A stretch of DNA of 64,000 bases from Samsoniella hepiali (Eukaryota; Ascomycota; Sordariomycetes; Hypocreales; Cordycipitaceae). The notes below the pieces were generated by a model that was not told where the DNA came from, ran no database searches, and saw only the letters and a list, made by a program, of their open reading frames with translations. The position numbers and the translations under genes were made by a program. How positions within the stretch are numbered: the first letter of the stretch is position 1; each line of letters opens with the position of its first letter. This document shows positions 62,680 to 64,000 of this stretch, piece after piece. The stretch spans positions 1-64,000 of the forward strand of contig LNDK02000082.1 of assembly GCA_001455915.2 (NCBI GenBank). Direction: 5' to 3'.

Positions 62680-64000
62680 CTAAAGCTCTCTGTAGTCGCT
62701 CGGGCGTACGCGACGCTGCTTATTTTGCTGCCGATGTGGGTTCATGGGCTTGCGCATGTACGCGTCGTCTTCGCCTCCTCCATTGCCTCCATGTTGCTGG
62801 AAACCATTGCCGCCATTCTGGAATCCACCATTCATGTTGCCCATATTTCCTCCCATGCCCATGTTGCCCATTCCATTCATGTTCATTCCCCAGCCACCGT
62901 CGCCAAAGCCGTTGTTCATGCCATTGTTCATGCCGTTGTTCATGCCGTTGAACCCAGGCATGCCCATCATATTTGGCATTCCCATCATCGGCATCCCCAT
63001 GTTAGGCATGCCCATGCCCATGCCCATGTTCATCATGTTCATATTGGGCATGTTGGGCATATTGGGCATACCCATCATGTTGGGCATCATTCCCATGCCA
63101 TTGAACATCATGTTCATGTCCATGCCGTTCGCACCGTTCATGCCATTCATGCCATTCATGCCACCATTCATGCCACCATTCATCATGTTGTTCATATTTT
63201 GTTGGCTTTGCTGGTTTTGCATGGCACGAGGTCCTTTGGGAATTTTTGGGTTCTCAAGTAGCTCGTCAGCGGGTCGCTTCTTGGATAGCTCAACTTCTTT
63301 GCTGTCAGTGTTGCTTTCCTGGAGGGTTTCGGTATCCGATTCTGCCGATTTTGGTGACTTGGCCTTTTCCGAGGAATCTGATTCTGTCTTGACTTCCGAC
63401 TTTTCGCCGTCTTGGGGCTCTTGCTTGATGTCGGCATCAGCAGGTGTCCCTGTTGTTTCGACATCCGTCGCAGTATCATCTGCCTCCTTCTCGTCGGTTT
63501 TCGCCTCTTCCTTTGGCGAGGCGGCGGTCGGTGGGTTTGCTTTGGCAGCCTCTTTCTCCTTTAAATACTCTCGAATTTTTTTGGAAGCGTCCTCATCAGG
63601 TTGCAGGTCATCCAGAAGAACACCTTCTGTTTGGCAAGCGGGGCAGATGAAGTCACTGTCCATAAGAGCATTGCTGATGCAGTCGTTACAGAACGTCTTT
63701 TGGCAACAGGGCGTCTTCGTTGGGTCTATGAACATCCTCTTATCAATAGAACACTCTAATCCACGTTCCTGAATATCCTTATTGGCGGATTCAGTCTCCT
63801 TGGAAGCCGAAGCCGACTTGGCAGCTTTGGCCTGGTACTTTTCCCACGATGCCTTATCAGGTTCTGCAATGACAAAGTCGCCCTCGGCGTTCACCATGAT
63901 ACCAGAGGGCCTCTTGGAGTCGTCGCCTTCTGACTGAGCCAGAATGTCAGACTTGTCAACCTTTTGCAGAAATGAACGCGGAATACCCGTGGTGCGCTTC
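62680..64000 (-). CDS. Mpe1/RBBP6-type mRNA cleavage and polyadenylation factor subunit (partial)
   Basis: The frame runs off the right end; 439 codons plus one leading base are in the window, the N-terminal DWNN and zinc knuckle lying outside. The first in-window residues (Lys-Arg-Thr-Thr-Gly-Ile-Pro-Arg-Ser-Phe-Leu) are the conserved segment after the zinc knuckle. A RING/U-box-like finger follows (Cys-Ser-Ile-Asp and Cys-Cys-Gln-Lys-Thr-Phe-Cys-x-x-Cys, then Cys-Pro-Ala-Cys). A long acidic Glu/Asp/Ser/Lys linker and a C-terminal region very rich in Met, Asn and Gly follow, ending Arg-Val-Arg-Pro-Ser-Asp-Tyr-Arg-Glu-Leu. Mpe1 is a subunit of CPF that helps 3' end processing. The stop is at 62680-62682. 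Confidence 0.95.
   Translation of the reverse strand, partial: KRTTGIPRSFLQKVDKSDILAQSEGDDSKRPSGIMVNAEGDFVIAEPDKASWEKYQAKAAKSASASKETESANKDIQERGLECSIDKRMFIDPTKTPCCQKTFCNDCISNALMDSDFICPACQTEGVLLDDLQPDEDASKKIREYLKEKEAAKANPPTAASPKEEAKTDEKEADDTATDVETTGTPADADIKQEPQDGEKSEVKTESDSSEKAKSPKSAESDTETLQESNTDSKEVELSKKRPADELLENPKIPKGPRAMQNQQSQQNMNNMMNGGMNGGMNGMNGMNGANGMDMNMMFNGMGMMPNMMGMPNMPNMPNMNMMNMGMGMGMPNMGMPMMGMPNMMGMPGFNGMNNGMNNGMNNGFGDGGWGMNMNGMGNMGMGGNMGNMNGGFQNGGNGFQQHGGNGGGEDDAYMRKPMNPHRQQNKQRRVRPSDYREL

Noticed and set aside
62744..63772. Plus-strand Met/Phe-rich frame of 342 codons
   Set aside because: Antisense of the low-complexity mpe1 tail.
1..64000. tRNA, rRNA or CRISPR features
   Set aside because: No convincing B-box/T-loop arrangements or spaced direct repeats were found on reading both strands; CRISPR is not expected in a fungal nuclear genome.

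Overview
The window is nuclear DNA of a filamentous ascomycete, most likely a hypocrealean Sordariomycete. Genes are intron-containing: the introns are 47-183 nt, with GTRNGT-type donors and CTAAY-like branch points. Leaders are pyrimidine-rich. The conserved proteins (Spt16, Maf1, Get3, Mpe1, Bud32, Cdc50, AP-1 sigma, GCL regulatory subunit) read like Sordariomycete orthologues. One AT-rich island and many TAG/TAA-interrupted frames look like the footprint of repeat-induced point mutation (RIP). Species cannot be fixed from sequence alone.

Two compartments are visible. The left part (1 to about 25 kb) is accessory. It holds an interrupted secreted-protein gene (865-1662), a 2EXR protein, an interrupted four-LysM effector-type gene (3925-5101), a mini MADS-like protein, an 18-bp minisatellite, a decayed gene (7620-8810) and an AT-rich RIP-like island (9600-10260). 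After these come a CsbD-like stress protein, a kinase-like protein with 90-bp tandem repeats, a PD-(D/E)XK-like protein, a secreted SH3-CHAP amidase/peptidase, an APH-type kinase-like protein, a hypothetical protein, a secreted phospholipase A2 and a GNAT acetyltransferase. A 5.5-kb stretch without a convincing gene (24938-30445) separates it from the core.

The right part (30.4-64 kb) is a typical core segment. In order: a 1296-aa conserved protein of unknown function, maf1, aps1, the glutamate-cysteine ligase regulatory subunit, bud32, a membrane protein, a carboxymuconolactone decarboxylase-like protein, spt16, cdc50, an APH kinase-like gene (an accessory-type gene in the core), a small basic protein, 5-hydroxyisourate hydrolase, an SAM methyltransferase, get3 and mpe1 (cut by the window end). 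They are unrelated housekeeping functions, not a pathway. Many are convergent or divergent pairs with compact spacing.

The most interesting signal is in the left arm. Two secreted-protein genes keep long open frames and, in the LysM case, an intact promoter and splice sites, but carry five premature stops that are all TAG. One of these TAGs sits exactly where three sister LysM domains of the same protein have an invariant Trp (W-N-P). This fits either RIP-type C:G to T:A mutation or dependence on fungal A-to-I mRNA editing (UAG read as UGG), and the two are separable by RNA-seq. A secreted SH3-CHAP enzyme of bacterial-lysin style nearby is the second notable item.
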